In this document: piece after piece, positions 16,767 through 24,532 of the stretch
Numbering within the stretch: position 1 is the stretch's first letter
Layout: every line of letters starts with the position of its first letter
From: Streptomyces armeniacus
Lineage (GTDB): Bacteria > Actinomycetota > Actinomycetes > Streptomycetales > Streptomycetaceae
NCBI RefSeq assembly: GCF_003355155.1
Contig: NZ_CP031320.1
Location: 3,773,367-3,837,366, forward strand
Direction: 5' to 3'
DNA: 64,000 nucleotides
Notes under the pieces: model-generated
The model's input: the letters and a program-made list of their open reading frames with translations, nothing else
What the model was told of the DNA's origin: nothing
The model's database searches: none
Position numbers and translations under genes: made by a program

Positions 16767-17555
16767 CTGCTCGGTTTCGGCGACCCGCACCGGCAGCACC
16801 TGGCGCAGCTCCGCGAGCATCTCGCCGCTCACCCCGTCGTCCACCACGAGGTGGTCGTACGCCGTGAGCGGCGCCAGCTGGTGCAGCGCGGTCCGCGCGG
16901 TCTTGCCCGAGTCCATCAGCAGCACCTTGGTGCCGGCCGCCGCCAGCATGGCCCGTTTGACCTGCACGATCTCCTGTTCCTGATGGAAGCTCATGGTCGC
17001 GGACATCGCGGAGGTGCTGACGAAGGCGACGTCGACGTTGACCGCCGAGATGGCCTCGATGCAGAAGAGGCCGTTGAACGAGTCGTGCGTACGCGAGTAC
17101 TCGCCGCCGAGCGCGATCAGCCGCAGCTCCGGGCTGTCGCGGAGCTCGTCCATGGCGCGGCGGTAGTTGGTGATCACCGTGAGCGGGGCCGCCGTGCCGA
17201 GCAGCCGGGCCAGGTGGAGGGCGGTGGTGGAGTCGTCCAGCATCAGCGAGGTGCCGGGCTCGACGAAATCGAGCGCCGCACGCGCGATGGCCCGCTTCTG
17301 CTCCAGGCGGGCGCCGAGCCGGTACTCCACGTCGCTCTCGAACACGGAGGACGGCTGCGCCGAGACGCCGCCCCGGAACTTCCGCAGCAGGCCGCGGCGT
17401 GCGAGCTCGTCCACGTCGCGGTGGACGGTCATCACGCTGACGCCGGTGAGTTCGACGAGTTCGTTCACGGCGGCGGAGCCGTGGGAGGCCACGTACTCGG
17501 CGATGATCTGCTGACGGGCCTGCTGGGAGCCGGCCGCTCCGCGTCGCGTACTCAT
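16761..17555 (-). CDS. DeoR-family transcriptional regulator
   Basis: The 264-residue protein has an N-terminal winged helix-turn-helix (RQQIIAEYVASHGSAAVNELVELTGVSVMTVHRDVDEL, read in parts) and a DeoR sensor domain. The latter belongs to the same fold as ribose-5-phosphate isomerase A (LMLDDSTTALHLARLL, ITNYRRAMDEL, ALGGEYSRTHDSFNG). Such regulators respond to a phosphorylated sugar. It stands between the two arms of the carbohydrate locus, so it probably represses both until the phosphorylated inducer appears. Start: ATG 17555 gives MSTRRGAAGS; upstream residues are not family-like. Confidence 0.9.
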   Translation of the reverse strand: MSTRRGAAGSQQARQQIIAEYVASHGSAAVNELVELTGVSVMTVHRDVDELARRGLLRKFRGGVSAQPSSVFESDVEYRLGARLEQKRAIARAALDFVEPGTSLMLDDSTTALHLARLLGTAAPLTVITNYRRAMDELRDSPELRLIALGGEYSRTHDSFNGLFCIEAISAVNVDVAFVSTSAMSATMSFHQEQEIVQVKRAMLAAAGTKVLLMDSGKTARTALHQLAPLTAYDHLVVDDGVSGEMLAELRQVLPVRVAETEQS

Positions 17556-17623
17556 AGCCCACAGTCTGACACCGCGTCTCGCGCGGATTCCGGCTCGGGG
17601 GCCTGGCCACATCTCACCGAGAG

Positions 17624-17632
17624 TGTTAACTT
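17624..17632. promoter_or_regulatory. GTTAAC box in the divergent DeoR/HAD promoter region
   Basis: TGTTAACTT stands between the divergent deoR-type gene and the HAD-led operon and repeats the core of the box at 16759-16766. A/T-rich sites are rare here, which makes a chance match less likely. It is a candidate DeoR operator. Confidence 0.4.
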
Positions 17633-17695
17633 CACATGAGTGGTGAATCCGAACCGCGCTCGCCGCTGCCCCACTGCAGCGCGAAGGGATGCTTC

Positions 17696-18430
17696 ATGGG
17701 AAACGAACCGCTTCAGGCGGTGGTCTTCGACCTCGACGGCGTGCTGGTCGAGAGCGAGCACCTCTGGGAGGAGAACTGGGCCCGCTTCGCGGAGCGGCAC
17801 GGCACCCCCTGGACCGCCGACGACACCGCCTCCGTACAGGGCATGAGCGCGCCGGAGTGGGCGCGGTACCTGTGGCGGCACACCGGGCGGCCCGGCACCG
17901 CCGAGGAGACCGAGCACGACGTGGTCGGCGGCATGGTGGCGGACTTCGAGAACGGCAGGGTCGATCTGCTGCCCGGAGCCGAGCGGCTGGTGTCCTCGAT
18001 CAGCGGCCGGTACCCCATCGCCCTCGCCTCCTCCGCCCCGCGCCGCCTCATCGACGCGGTGCTCCGCGGCCACGGCCCCGCCGACCGGTTCACCACGACG
18101 GTGTCCAGCGCCGAGGTGCCGCGCGGCAAGCCGCACCCCGACGTGTACGCGGAGGCCGCGCGCCGGCTCGGGCTCAGCGGCGCCCAGTGCGCGGCGGTGG
18201 AGGACTCCTCCAACGGCATCCGCTCAGCGCACGCCGCCGGAATGACCGTGGTCGCGCTGCCCAACCCCGTCTACCCGCCCGCGAGCGACGCCCTCGCCCT
18301 CACCACCGCCCGCGCCCAGGACCTCGGCGAGGTCGGTGAACACCTGCTGAAGCTCCTCGCGCCGCCGCCCGCCGAAGGCCACTCCCCCGGCCGCGGCGAC
18401 GGCGCCCACCCCGCGAACGGGAGGCCCTGA
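17696..18430 (+). CDS. HAD-superfamily sugar-phosphate phosphatase / phosphoglucomutase-like
   Basis: The 244-residue haloacid-dehalogenase protein has motif I (VVFDLDGVLVESEHLWEENW), a helical cap, motif II (LASSAPRR), motif III lysine in PRGKPHPDVY and motif IV (AVEDSSNGIRSAHAAG). This is the beta-phosphoglucomutase/phosphatase branch; it should hydrolyse or isomerise a sugar phosphate. Start: ATG 17696 gives MGNEPLQAVVFDLDG, with AAGGGA six to seven bases before it. It is the first gene of a five-gene coupled operon; its TGA overlaps the next ATG by one base. Confidence 0.88.
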   Translation: MGNEPLQAVVFDLDGVLVESEHLWEENWARFAERHGTPWTADDTASVQGMSAPEWARYLWRHTGRPGTAEETEHDVVGGMVADFENGRVDLLPGAERLVSSISGRYPIALASSAPRRLIDAVLRGHGPADRFTTTVSSAEVPRGKPHPDVYAEAARRLGLSGAQCAAVEDSSNGIRSAHAAGMTVVALPNPVYPPASDALALTTARAQDLGEVGEHLLKLLAPPPAEGHSPGRGDGAHPANGRP

Positions 18431-20409
18431 TGCGTCCGCTCGGAGACCCCGGCACCTTCAAGGCCGCCTGGACCCGCGGCCTGGTCAGCGCGTACGGGCG
18501 CACGCTGCGCGCAGTGCCCGACGCGCACGGCGTGATGAGCCGCACCGCGCCGGAGCAGGGCCGCGTCGCGGTGGTCATCGGCGGCGGCTGCGGCCACTAC
18601 CCGGCGTTCGCCGGGCTGGTCGGGCCGGGGCTGGCGGACGCCGCCGTCATCGGCGACGTGTTCACCAGCCCCAGCGCCGAGCAGGTGCACCGCACCGCGC
18701 GCGCGGTGGACGGCGGCGCGGGCGTGCTGTTCTCCTTCGGCAACTACGCGGGCGACGTCATGCACTTCGGGCTCGCCGCCCGCCGGCTGGCCGCGGAGGG
18801 CGTGCCGTCCCGCACGGTCCTGGTCACCGACGACGTGGCGAGCGGTCCCGCCGAGGAGGCGGCGGAACGGCGCGGGGTGGCCGGCGGTCTCTTCGTCTTC
18901 AAGATCGCGTCCGCAGCCGCGCACCGCGGCTACCCGCTGGACCGCGTCGCGGAGCTCGCCGAGCGGGTCAACTCCCGTACGCGCACGTACGGCGCCGCGT
19001 TCGGCGGCTGCACCCTGCCGGGCCGGCGGGAGCCGCTGTTCACCGTGCGGCCCGGCAGCATGGAACTCGGCCTGGGCATCCACGGCGAGGCAGGCGCGGC
19101 GACCGTCGACGCGCTCTCCCCCGCCGGCCTCGCGGACACCCTCGTCGACCGGCTGCTGGCCGAACTGCCCGCCGGGCAGCGGGTGGCCGTGCTGCTCAAC
19201 GGGCTCGGCCGGACCACGTACGAGGACCTGTTCATCTGCTACGCCCGCGTGGACGAGCGGCTGCGCCGGGAGGGGCGGCTGCCGTACCGGCCCGAGGTCG
19301 GCGAGTTCGTCACGTCCCTGGACATGGCCGGGCTGTCGCTGTCGGTGCTCGTCCTGGACGACGAGCTCGCGGAGCTGTACGACGCGCCCTGCGAGAGCCC
19401 CGGCTTCACGCGCGCCCCGAACGGCCCGGCCGTGGCCGCCCCGCCGGAACCGGAACCCGAACCGGAACCCGAACTCGTGGGAGAGACCGCGGAGTCGGCG
19501 GCCGGTACGGAGCGGGACGGGCTCGCCGCGCGTGCGCTGGCCGCGGCGCTGGCGACCGTCACGGAGCACGAGGAGGAGCTGGGCCGGCTCGACGCGGTGT
19601 GCGGCGACGGCGATCACGGCCAGGGCATGGTGCGCGGCCTGCGCGGCGCCCTCGCCGCGGCCCGCGCGGAGGAGGCGGCACGTACGGGGGCGGGTTCCCG
19701 TACGGAAGCGGGCGTGCGTACGGAAGCGGGCGCGCGTACGCGCGCAGGGGCACGCACGGAAGCGGGGGCACGCACGGAAGCGGGGGCACGCACGGACATG
19801 GGCGCGCGTACGGGCGCAGGGGCACGTACGGAAGCGGGCGCGCGTACGGACGAACCGGGCGTCGTCGGACAGGCGCTGCTCCGCGCGGGCACCGCCTTCT
19901 CCGACGCGGCGGGCGGCGCCTCCGGCGCCCTGTACGGGCTGCTGCTCACCGAGATCGGCGCCGGACTCGCTCCCGAGGCGCCGACCACCGGCGCGGGCAC
20001 GCTGGGCCGCCTCGCCGCCGCCGTAGACCGCGCCTTCGACGCCCTGCGCGAGCTGGGCGGCGGCGCGGTCGGCGAGAAGACGCTGCTGGACGCCCTGGAC
20101 CCGTTCCGGGCGAGCCTGCTCGGCCAGCACGCCCGCGGCGTGCCGCTCACCGAGGCGTGGGCCGAGGCCGCCGCCGAGGCGGACCGCGCCGCCCGCGCCA
20201 CCGCGCGGCTGCCCGCCCGCCGGGGGCGAGCCGCGCGGCTCGGCCCCAAGGGCGTCGGCGAGCCGGACGCGGGCGCGACGTCGCTCGCGCTCATGCTCAC
20301 AGCCGTGGCCGGAGTGCTGGCGGCGGAACAGGCCGGGCAACCGGAACAAGCACGGCAACGGCCGGCGCCCGGCACACGGACACCGGTCGGCACCGGGGAG
20401 GTGTCATGA
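18430..20409 (+). CDS. DhaK-DhaL fusion kinase (dihydroxyacetone / erythrulose kinase family)
   Basis: The 659-residue ATP-dependent ketose kinase has a DhaK domain (residues about 1-330) with GGGCGHYPAFAGLVG and GNYAGDVMHF, and H218 in GLGIHGEAG, where DhaK links covalently to the ketone. A PEPEPEPEPE linker follows. A DhaL domain (about 365-645) has the Mg-ATP motif CGDGDHG at 391-397 and AGGASGALYG. Related fusions phosphorylate dihydroxyacetone or, beside RpiB-like isomerases, L- or D-erythrulose. That makes a tetrulose the best guess here. Oddly, residues 418-471 are nine copies of a six-residue unit like RTEAGA, inserted between the first DhaL helices. The start overlaps the HAD stop; the stop overlaps the next ATG. 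Confidence 0.9.
   Translation: MRPLGDPGTFKAAWTRGLVSAYGRTLRAVPDAHGVMSRTAPEQGRVAVVIGGGCGHYPAFAGLVGPGLADAAVIGDVFTSPSAEQVHRTARAVDGGAGVLFSFGNYAGDVMHFGLAARRLAAEGVPSRTVLVTDDVASGPAEEAAERRGVAGGLFVFKIASAAAHRGYPLDRVAELAERVNSRTRTYGAAFGGCTLPGRREPLFTVRPGSMELGLGIHGEAGAATVDALSPAGLADTLVDRLLAELPAGQRVAVLLNGLGRTTYEDLFICYARVDERLRREGRLPYRPEVGEFVTSLDMAGLSLSVLVLDDELAELYDAPCESPGFTRAPNGPAVAAPPEPEPEPEPELVGETAESAAGTERDGLAARALAAALATVTEHEEELGRLDAVCGDGDHGQGMVRGLRGALAAARAEEAARTGAGSRTEAGVRTEAGARTRAGARTEAGARTEAGARTDMGARTGAGARTEAGARTDEPGVVGQALLRAGTAFSDAAGGASGALYGLLLTEIGAGLAPEAPTTGAGTLGRLAAAVDRAFDALRELGGGAVGEKTLLDALDPFRASLLGQHARGVPLTEAWAEAAAEADRAARATARLPARRGRAARLGPKGVGEPDAGATSLALMLTAVAGVLAAEQAGQPEQARQRPAPGTRTPVGTGEVS
19681..19854 (+). 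repeat. 18-bp minisatellite inside the DhaL domain
   Basis: Nine complete 18-base units (19681-19842) and a partial tenth encode RTGAGS, RTEAGV, RTEAGA, RTRAGA, RTEAGA, RTEAGA, RTDMGA, RTGAGA, RTEAGA, then RTDE. Each unit opens with CGTACG or CGCACG. The frame is kept, so the gene is not broken. Copies 5 and 6 are nearly identical in DNA, a sign of recent duplication. Confidence 0.9.
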
Positions 20410-20858
20410 GGATCGCCGTCGCGGCGGACAACGCCGGTTACGAACTCAAGAGCGCCCTGTGCGAGTTGCTCGCCCAGGACCCCCGCGTCACCGGGATCCG
20501 GGACCACGGCGTACGCGACGCCGCGGACGACAGCCCGTATCCGCCGCTGGGCATCGCGGCCGCCGAGGCCGTCGCGCGCGGCGAGGCCGACCGCGCCCTG
20601 CTGGTCTGCGGCACAGGCATCGGCATGTGCATCAGCGCCAACAAGGTGCCGGGCATCCGTGCCACTGTCGCCCATGACGCGTACTCCGCGGAGCGCTCCG
20701 TGAAGTCCAACGACTGCCAGGTGCTGGCTCTCGGCGCCCGCGTCATCGGGCCGGAGCTCGCCAAGCGGATCGTCTCCGAGTGGCTCGGCCACCACTTCGA
20801 CCCGGCCTCCGCCAGCGCGGCGAAGGTCGCCCACATCAGCGCGTACGAGCAGAGCTAG
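20406..20858 (+). CDS. RpiB/LacAB-family sugar-phosphate isomerase (EryI/LerI-like)
   Basis: The 150-residue isomerase has the family blocks AVAADNAGYELKSAL, the active-site CGTGIGMCISANKVPGIRAT and KSNDCQVLALGARVIG. RpiB proteins interconvert aldose and ketose phosphates. Beside a DhaK-type kinase they serve as tetrulose-phosphate isomerases in erythritol and threitol breakdown, giving erythrose 4-phosphate. The name ribose-5-phosphate isomerase would be misleading in this setting. It is coupled on both sides: ATGA overlap with the kinase, and a 19-base gap with AAGGAG before the dehydrogenase. Confidence 0.88.
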   Translation: MRIAVAADNAGYELKSALCELLAQDPRVTGIRDHGVRDAADDSPYPPLGIAAAEAVARGEADRALLVCGTGIGMCISANKVPGIRATVAHDAYSAERSVKSNDCQVLALGARVIGPELAKRIVSEWLGHHFDPASASAAKVAHISAYEQS

Positions 20859-20877
20859 CAGAGCTAAGGAGCGTTCC

Positions 20878-21984
20878 ATGCGAGTCCTCGCCGCGGGCGA
20901 CCATTTCGTGGGCCCCGAGCTGCTGGAGTCCGCCCTGCGGGACCGGCTCGGGCCGTCCGCACCCGGCGCGCCGTCCGGCGCGTCCGGCGCGTCCGGCGCG
21001 TCCGCAGAACTGGAGGTGACCCGGCTGACCCTGCCCTGGCCCGTCGAGCCGTTCGGGCCGGTGGACGGCGTCGAGGAGGCGAGTGGCGGCCCGGCGCGGC
21101 TCATCGAGGCGCTGGACGGCGCCGAGGTGTGCGTGACGCAGATGGCGCCGTTCACCGCCGCGGTGTTCGACGCCGCGCCACGGCTGCGGCTGGTCGCGGT
21201 GTGCCGGGGCGGCCCGGTGAACGTCGATCTGAAGGCCGCCACCCGCGCCGGCGTCGCCGTCACGTACGCACCCGGGCGGAACGCGACGGCCGCCGCCGAG
21301 TACGCCGTCGGCATGATCCTCGCGGCGCTGCGCCGCATCCCGTACGCCAGCGCCGAGCTGCACTCCGGCGGGTGGCGCGGCGACCTGTACGCGTACGACC
21401 AGGCCGGGCTGGAGCTGGCGGGCAGCACAGCCGGGCTGGTCGGGTACGGGGCGATCGGCCGCATCGTGGCCCGTGTGCTGCTGGCGTTCGGCGCGCGGGT
21501 GCTGGTGGCCGACCCGGCGGTGGACGCGGCGCAGGCCGCCGCCGACGGGGTCACGCTGGTCGGCCTGGACGAGCTGCTGTCGGCCAGTTCGGTGGTCAGC
21601 CTGCACGCGCGGCTGACGCCGGAGACGCACCACCTGATCGACGCGGACCGGCTCGCGCTGCTGCCGCACGGCGCCGTCCTCGTCAACACGGCGCGCGGCG
21701 GCCTGCTGGACCACGAGCCGCTGCCCGCCGCGCTGGCCGACGGGCGGCTCGGCGCCGTCGCGCTCGACGTGTACGACGTGGAGCCGCCGCCCACCAGCTG
21801 GGCGCTGCGCGGTCTCCCGAACGTCGTCGCCACCCCGCATCTCGCCGGTGCGACCCGGCAGACAGCCGAGCGCGCCGCCCGTATCGTCGCGGCCGAGGTG
21901 GACCGCTACGTCCGCGGCGAGCCGCCTGAGCACCTGGCCAACCCCGACGTGGCCAGCCCCGAGGTGACCGGAGGCCAGACATGA
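20878..21984 (+). CDS. D-2-hydroxyacid dehydrogenase (phosphoglycerate dehydrogenase-like)
   Basis: The 368-residue NAD-dependent enzyme has the substrate arginine in CRGGPVNVDL, the Rossmann motif GLVGYGAIGRIVARVL and, near the end, the catalytic histidine in VVATPHLAG. The family oxidises D-2-hydroxy acids or reduces 2-keto acids. In this operon it may act on an acid formed from the sugar (for example a tetronate), but that is a guess. AAGGAG six bases before the ATG fixes the start. A nine-base repeat near residues 32-42 gives GASGASGAS, a short expansion in a surface loop. The stop overlaps the next ATG (ATGA). Confidence 0.85.
   Translation: MRVLAAGDHFVGPELLESALRDRLGPSAPGAPSGASGASGASAELEVTRLTLPWPVEPFGPVDGVEEASGGPARLIEALDGAEVCVTQMAPFTAAVFDAAPRLRLVAVCRGGPVNVDLKAATRAGVAVTYAPGRNATAAAEYAVGMILAALRRIPYASAELHSGGWRGDLYAYDQAGLELAGSTAGLVGYGAIGRIVARVLLAFGARVLVADPAVDAAQAAADGVTLVGLDELLSASSVVSLHARLTPETHHLIDADRLALLPHGAVLVNTARGGLLDHEPLPAALADGRLGAVALDVYDVEPPPTSWALRGLPNVVATPHLAGATRQTAERAARIVAAEVDRYVRGEPPEHLANPDVASPEVTGGQT
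20972..21003 (+). repeat. 9-bp repeat in the hydroxyacid dehydrogenase gene
   Basis: CGTCCGGCG is repeated three to four times and encodes SGASGASGAS. A similar 9-bp array ends the APC permease gene (56971-57018). Confidence 0.7.
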
Positions 21985-23447
21985 TCATCGGCGTCGATGT
22001 CGGCACCACACTGACCAAGGCCGCGGTCTTCGACCCGGCCGGGCGCGCCCTCATCGAGGCCGACGCGCCGTCCCACCTCCGGCACCCGGGCGACGCGCGC
22101 GTCGAGCAGGACCTGGACGAGGTCGTCGCCACCGTGGCCACCGTCGTACGGGAGGTGCGCGCCGGCCTCGGCGGCGAGGTGACGGCCGTGGCCCTCACCG
22201 GGCAGGGCGACGGGCTGTGGCTGCGTGACGCGGAGGGCAGAGCCGTACGGCCGCCCGTGTCGTGGCTGGACGGCCGGGCGTCCGGGCTGGTCAGCGAGTG
22301 GTACGCGGACGGTACGGCGGCGGAGGTGCACCGGCTGACCGGGCAGGCGATCTTCCCCGGCTCGCCCGCGCCCCTGCTCGCGACGCTGCAACGGGAGGAG
22401 CCGGCGGCGCTGGAGCGGGCGGCGGTGGCGGGGTACTGCGTGGACGCCGTCGCGCAGCGCCTCACCGGTGAGATCACGGTCGACGCGTCGGACGCCTCGC
22501 TGCCGTTCCTGGACGTACGCACCCGTACGTACCGCGAGGACGCGCTCGACGCGTGCGGCGTCAAGGGGCTGCGGCACCTGCTGGCCGAACCGGCCCCGCC
22601 CGGCCGCCTGCTTGCCCTCGACAAGCGCGGCGCGGACCTGCTGGGGCTGCCCGCGGGCACTCCGGTCAGCGCGGGCCCGTTCGACCTGCCCGCGAGCCTG
22701 CTGGGCAGCGGGCTGACCGAGCCGGGCGACGGTCTGCTCACCGTCGGCACCACCCTGGCCTGCCAGGTGCTCAGCGAACGCGCCGACATCGGCACCGACC
22801 CGGACGCGGAGCCGGCGGGCATGTGGCTGTGCACGCCGGACCCCGGCACGTACTCGCGGGCGATGCCCGCCATGGTCGGCACCGCCGGGCTGGACTGGCT
22901 GCTGCGGCTGCTGCACCTCGGCATCGACGACGTCGCGGAGCTGCTGCGGCTGAGCCCGCCCGGCGCGCGGGGCGTCTCGGCGCTGCCGTTCCTCGCCGAG
23001 TCCGGCGAACGCGCGCCCTTCGTCGACCCGCGTGCCCGGGGCCAGCTCACCGGGGTGAGCCTGAGCACCGAACGGGCGGACGTCGTACGGGCGGTGTGCG
23101 AGTCGATCGCGTACGCCGCACGGCACTGCCTCGAAGCGGCAGGGCTCACCGGGCAGTTGGCGATCTGCGGCGGCGGCAGCCGGTCCGACGCGTGGACGCA
23201 GGTGTTCGCCGACGCGCTCGGCCGCCCGATCCTGCTGCCCTCCGACCACGCCATCGGCGCACGCGGCGCCGCCGCGGCGGCGGCACGCGCGCTGGACCGG
23301 CCGGTGGACACGCGCGACTGGCTCGACCACGCCCGTACGGTGCGACCACGGCCGGAGCACCGCGCCGGGTTCGAGGAGGGCTACGCCCGCTATCTCGCGC
23401 ACCTGCGCAGCGCACGACAGCTGTGGAGCGGCGGCGGTACGGCCTGA
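21981..23447 (+). CDS. FGGY-family carbohydrate kinase (erythritol/xylulose kinase-like)
   Basis: The 488-residue kinase has phosphate 1 (VGTTLTKAAVFDPAGRALIE), GQGDGLWL, the hinge VGTTLACQVLSE and the C-terminal adenosine motif ICGGGSRSDAWTQVFADALGRP. It is only distantly similar to the FGGY kinase of the opposite arm, so the locus holds two non-equivalent kinases besides the DhaK type. The EryA-like branch phosphorylates C4-C5 polyols. It closes the five-gene operon and starts within the dehydrogenase stop. The frame ends 14 bases before the convergent DUF2891 gene, leaving almost no room for a terminator. Confidence 0.88.
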   Translation: MIIGVDVGTTLTKAAVFDPAGRALIEADAPSHLRHPGDARVEQDLDEVVATVATVVREVRAGLGGEVTAVALTGQGDGLWLRDAEGRAVRPPVSWLDGRASGLVSEWYADGTAAEVHRLTGQAIFPGSPAPLLATLQREEPAALERAAVAGYCVDAVAQRLTGEITVDASDASLPFLDVRTRTYREDALDACGVKGLRHLLAEPAPPGRLLALDKRGADLLGLPAGTPVSAGPFDLPASLLGSGLTEPGDGLLTVGTTLACQVLSERADIGTDPDAEPAGMWLCTPDPGTYSRAMPAMVGTAGLDWLLRLLHLGIDDVAELLRLSPPGARGVSALPFLAESGERAPFVDPRARGQLTGVSLSTERADVVRAVCESIAYAARHCLEAAGLTGQLAICGGGSRSDAWTQVFADALGRPILLPSDHAIGARGAAAAAARALDRPVDTRDWLDHARTVRPRPEHRAGFEEGYARYLAHLRSARQLWSGGGTA

Positions 23448-23461
23448 CCCGCCTTGTGCGG

Positions 23462-24532
23462 CTAAGTTCCTCCGTCCAGTGCGAGGACCGCGAACGTCGC
23501 CAGCCAGTGGTCGGTGGTGAAGTCGCCGGAGGCCGTGGCCGGGAGCGCCGCGTGCAGGTGCGCCTCGGCGGCGGCGCCCAGCGCCCGTACCCGCGGGTCG
23601 CCCGCGGGCAGCGCCGCCGCCAGCGAACGCAGCGCCGCGGCCCGGCTGAGGCACAGCCCGAGCAGGTGCCCGATCTGCGGGTCGGCGGGGTCGGAGACCT
23701 GCGGCGGAGTGAGGAACGGGGCGTCGGCGCCGCCGGGTTCGGGGAGGAACGCCGTCAGCCAGCCGGGGAAATTTGTTACGGGCAGCACGCGGCGCATCGC
23801 GTCCGCCTCGCACAGCGCGGGAGACAGGAAGTCCTGCCCCGAGGGCTCCCACCGGAAGGACGCCCCGGCGTCCGCGCCGAACCAGGCGCGCAGCTTCGCC
23901 GCCACGGGCCCGGCCAGCTCGGGCAGCTCCGGCAGTTCACCGCCGTGCCCGGCGGGCGCCCGTACGGCGTCCAGCACCAGGCCCAGCGCGAAGGCGCTGT
24001 TCGCGTGCGTGCCGTGGCGCACCGGATACGTCGCCTTGGGAAGCCAGTCGAGGAGCAGCCCGGCGACCGTACAGGCGGCGGGCGCGAGGGCGGCCGTCCA
24101 CCGTTCGGCGCGCAGTCCGCGTACGGGCGCCTCGGCCGCGAGCCGCGCCGTCTCCGCCGTCAGCGCGAGCAGCCAGGCCCAGCCGTAGGGGCGCTCGTAC
24201 GTGGGGTGCGCGCGCAGGTAGGACGCCTCGGCGGCGAGGGCGTCGGGGGTGAGGTGCTCGTCGAGTACGGCGATCACGGCGTCGGCGTCGAGCCGATCCG
24301 GGCAGCGCCGCAGCAGCCGTACGAGCAGCCAGTGCATGTGCACGGCGGAGTGCCAGTCGTACGCGCCGTAGAAGGCCGGGTGGTACGCGCGTGGCGGGCG
24401 GAGGTCGGCCGGGCCCGCGAACAGGTGGGCGGGCGCGTTGGGCCACTCGCGGCGGACGTTGGCGAGGGCGAGCGCCGCGAACGCACCGGTGCGCTCGGCG
24501 AGTTCGGGTGCGGGCGGCTGCGGCGGCCTCAA
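23462..24532 (-). CDS. DUF2891 family protein
   Basis: The 356-residue protein has the conserved blocks HPAFYGAYDWHSAVHMHWLLVRLLRR (read in parts), RPYGWAWLLAL, YPVRHGTHANSAFAL, GQDFLSPALCEADAM and SGDFTTDHWLATFAVLAL. The fold resembles alpha/alpha-barrel glycan enzymes, but the biochemical role of DUF2891 is not established. The TTG at 24532 is chosen because GGAGGGGG lies seven bases upstream and because TTGA overlaps the stop of the pyroglutamyl peptidase gene. The two genes are thus coupled. The patch GTA ACA AAT TTC at about 23767-23778 is strikingly A/T-rich for this genome. Confidence 0.82.
   Translation of the reverse strand: MRPPQPPAPELAERTGAFAALALANVRREWPNAPAHLFAGPADLRPPRAYHPAFYGAYDWHSAVHMHWLLVRLLRRCPDRLDADAVIAVLDEHLTPDALAAEASYLRAHPTYERPYGWAWLLALTAETARLAAEAPVRGLRAERWTAALAPAACTVAGLLLDWLPKATYPVRHGTHANSAFALGLVLDAVRAPAGHGGELPELPELAGPVAAKLRAWFGADAGASFRWEPSGQDFLSPALCEADAMRRVLPVTNFPGWLTAFLPEPGGADAPFLTPPQVSDPADPQIGHLLGLCLSRAAALRSLAAALPAGDPRVRALGAAAEAHLHAALPATASGDFTTDHWLATFAVLALDGGT

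Noticed and set aside
19681..19854. Regular repeat that could look like a CRISPR array
   Set aside because: Units are 18 bases, head to tail without spacers, and keep the reading frame of the DhaL domain; no cas genes are near.
20406..20858. RpiB-like gene as the pentose-phosphate ribose isomerase
   Set aside because: It is locked in an operon with a DhaK-type kinase; in that setting RpiB homologues act on tetrulose phosphates. The housekeeping role was not called.
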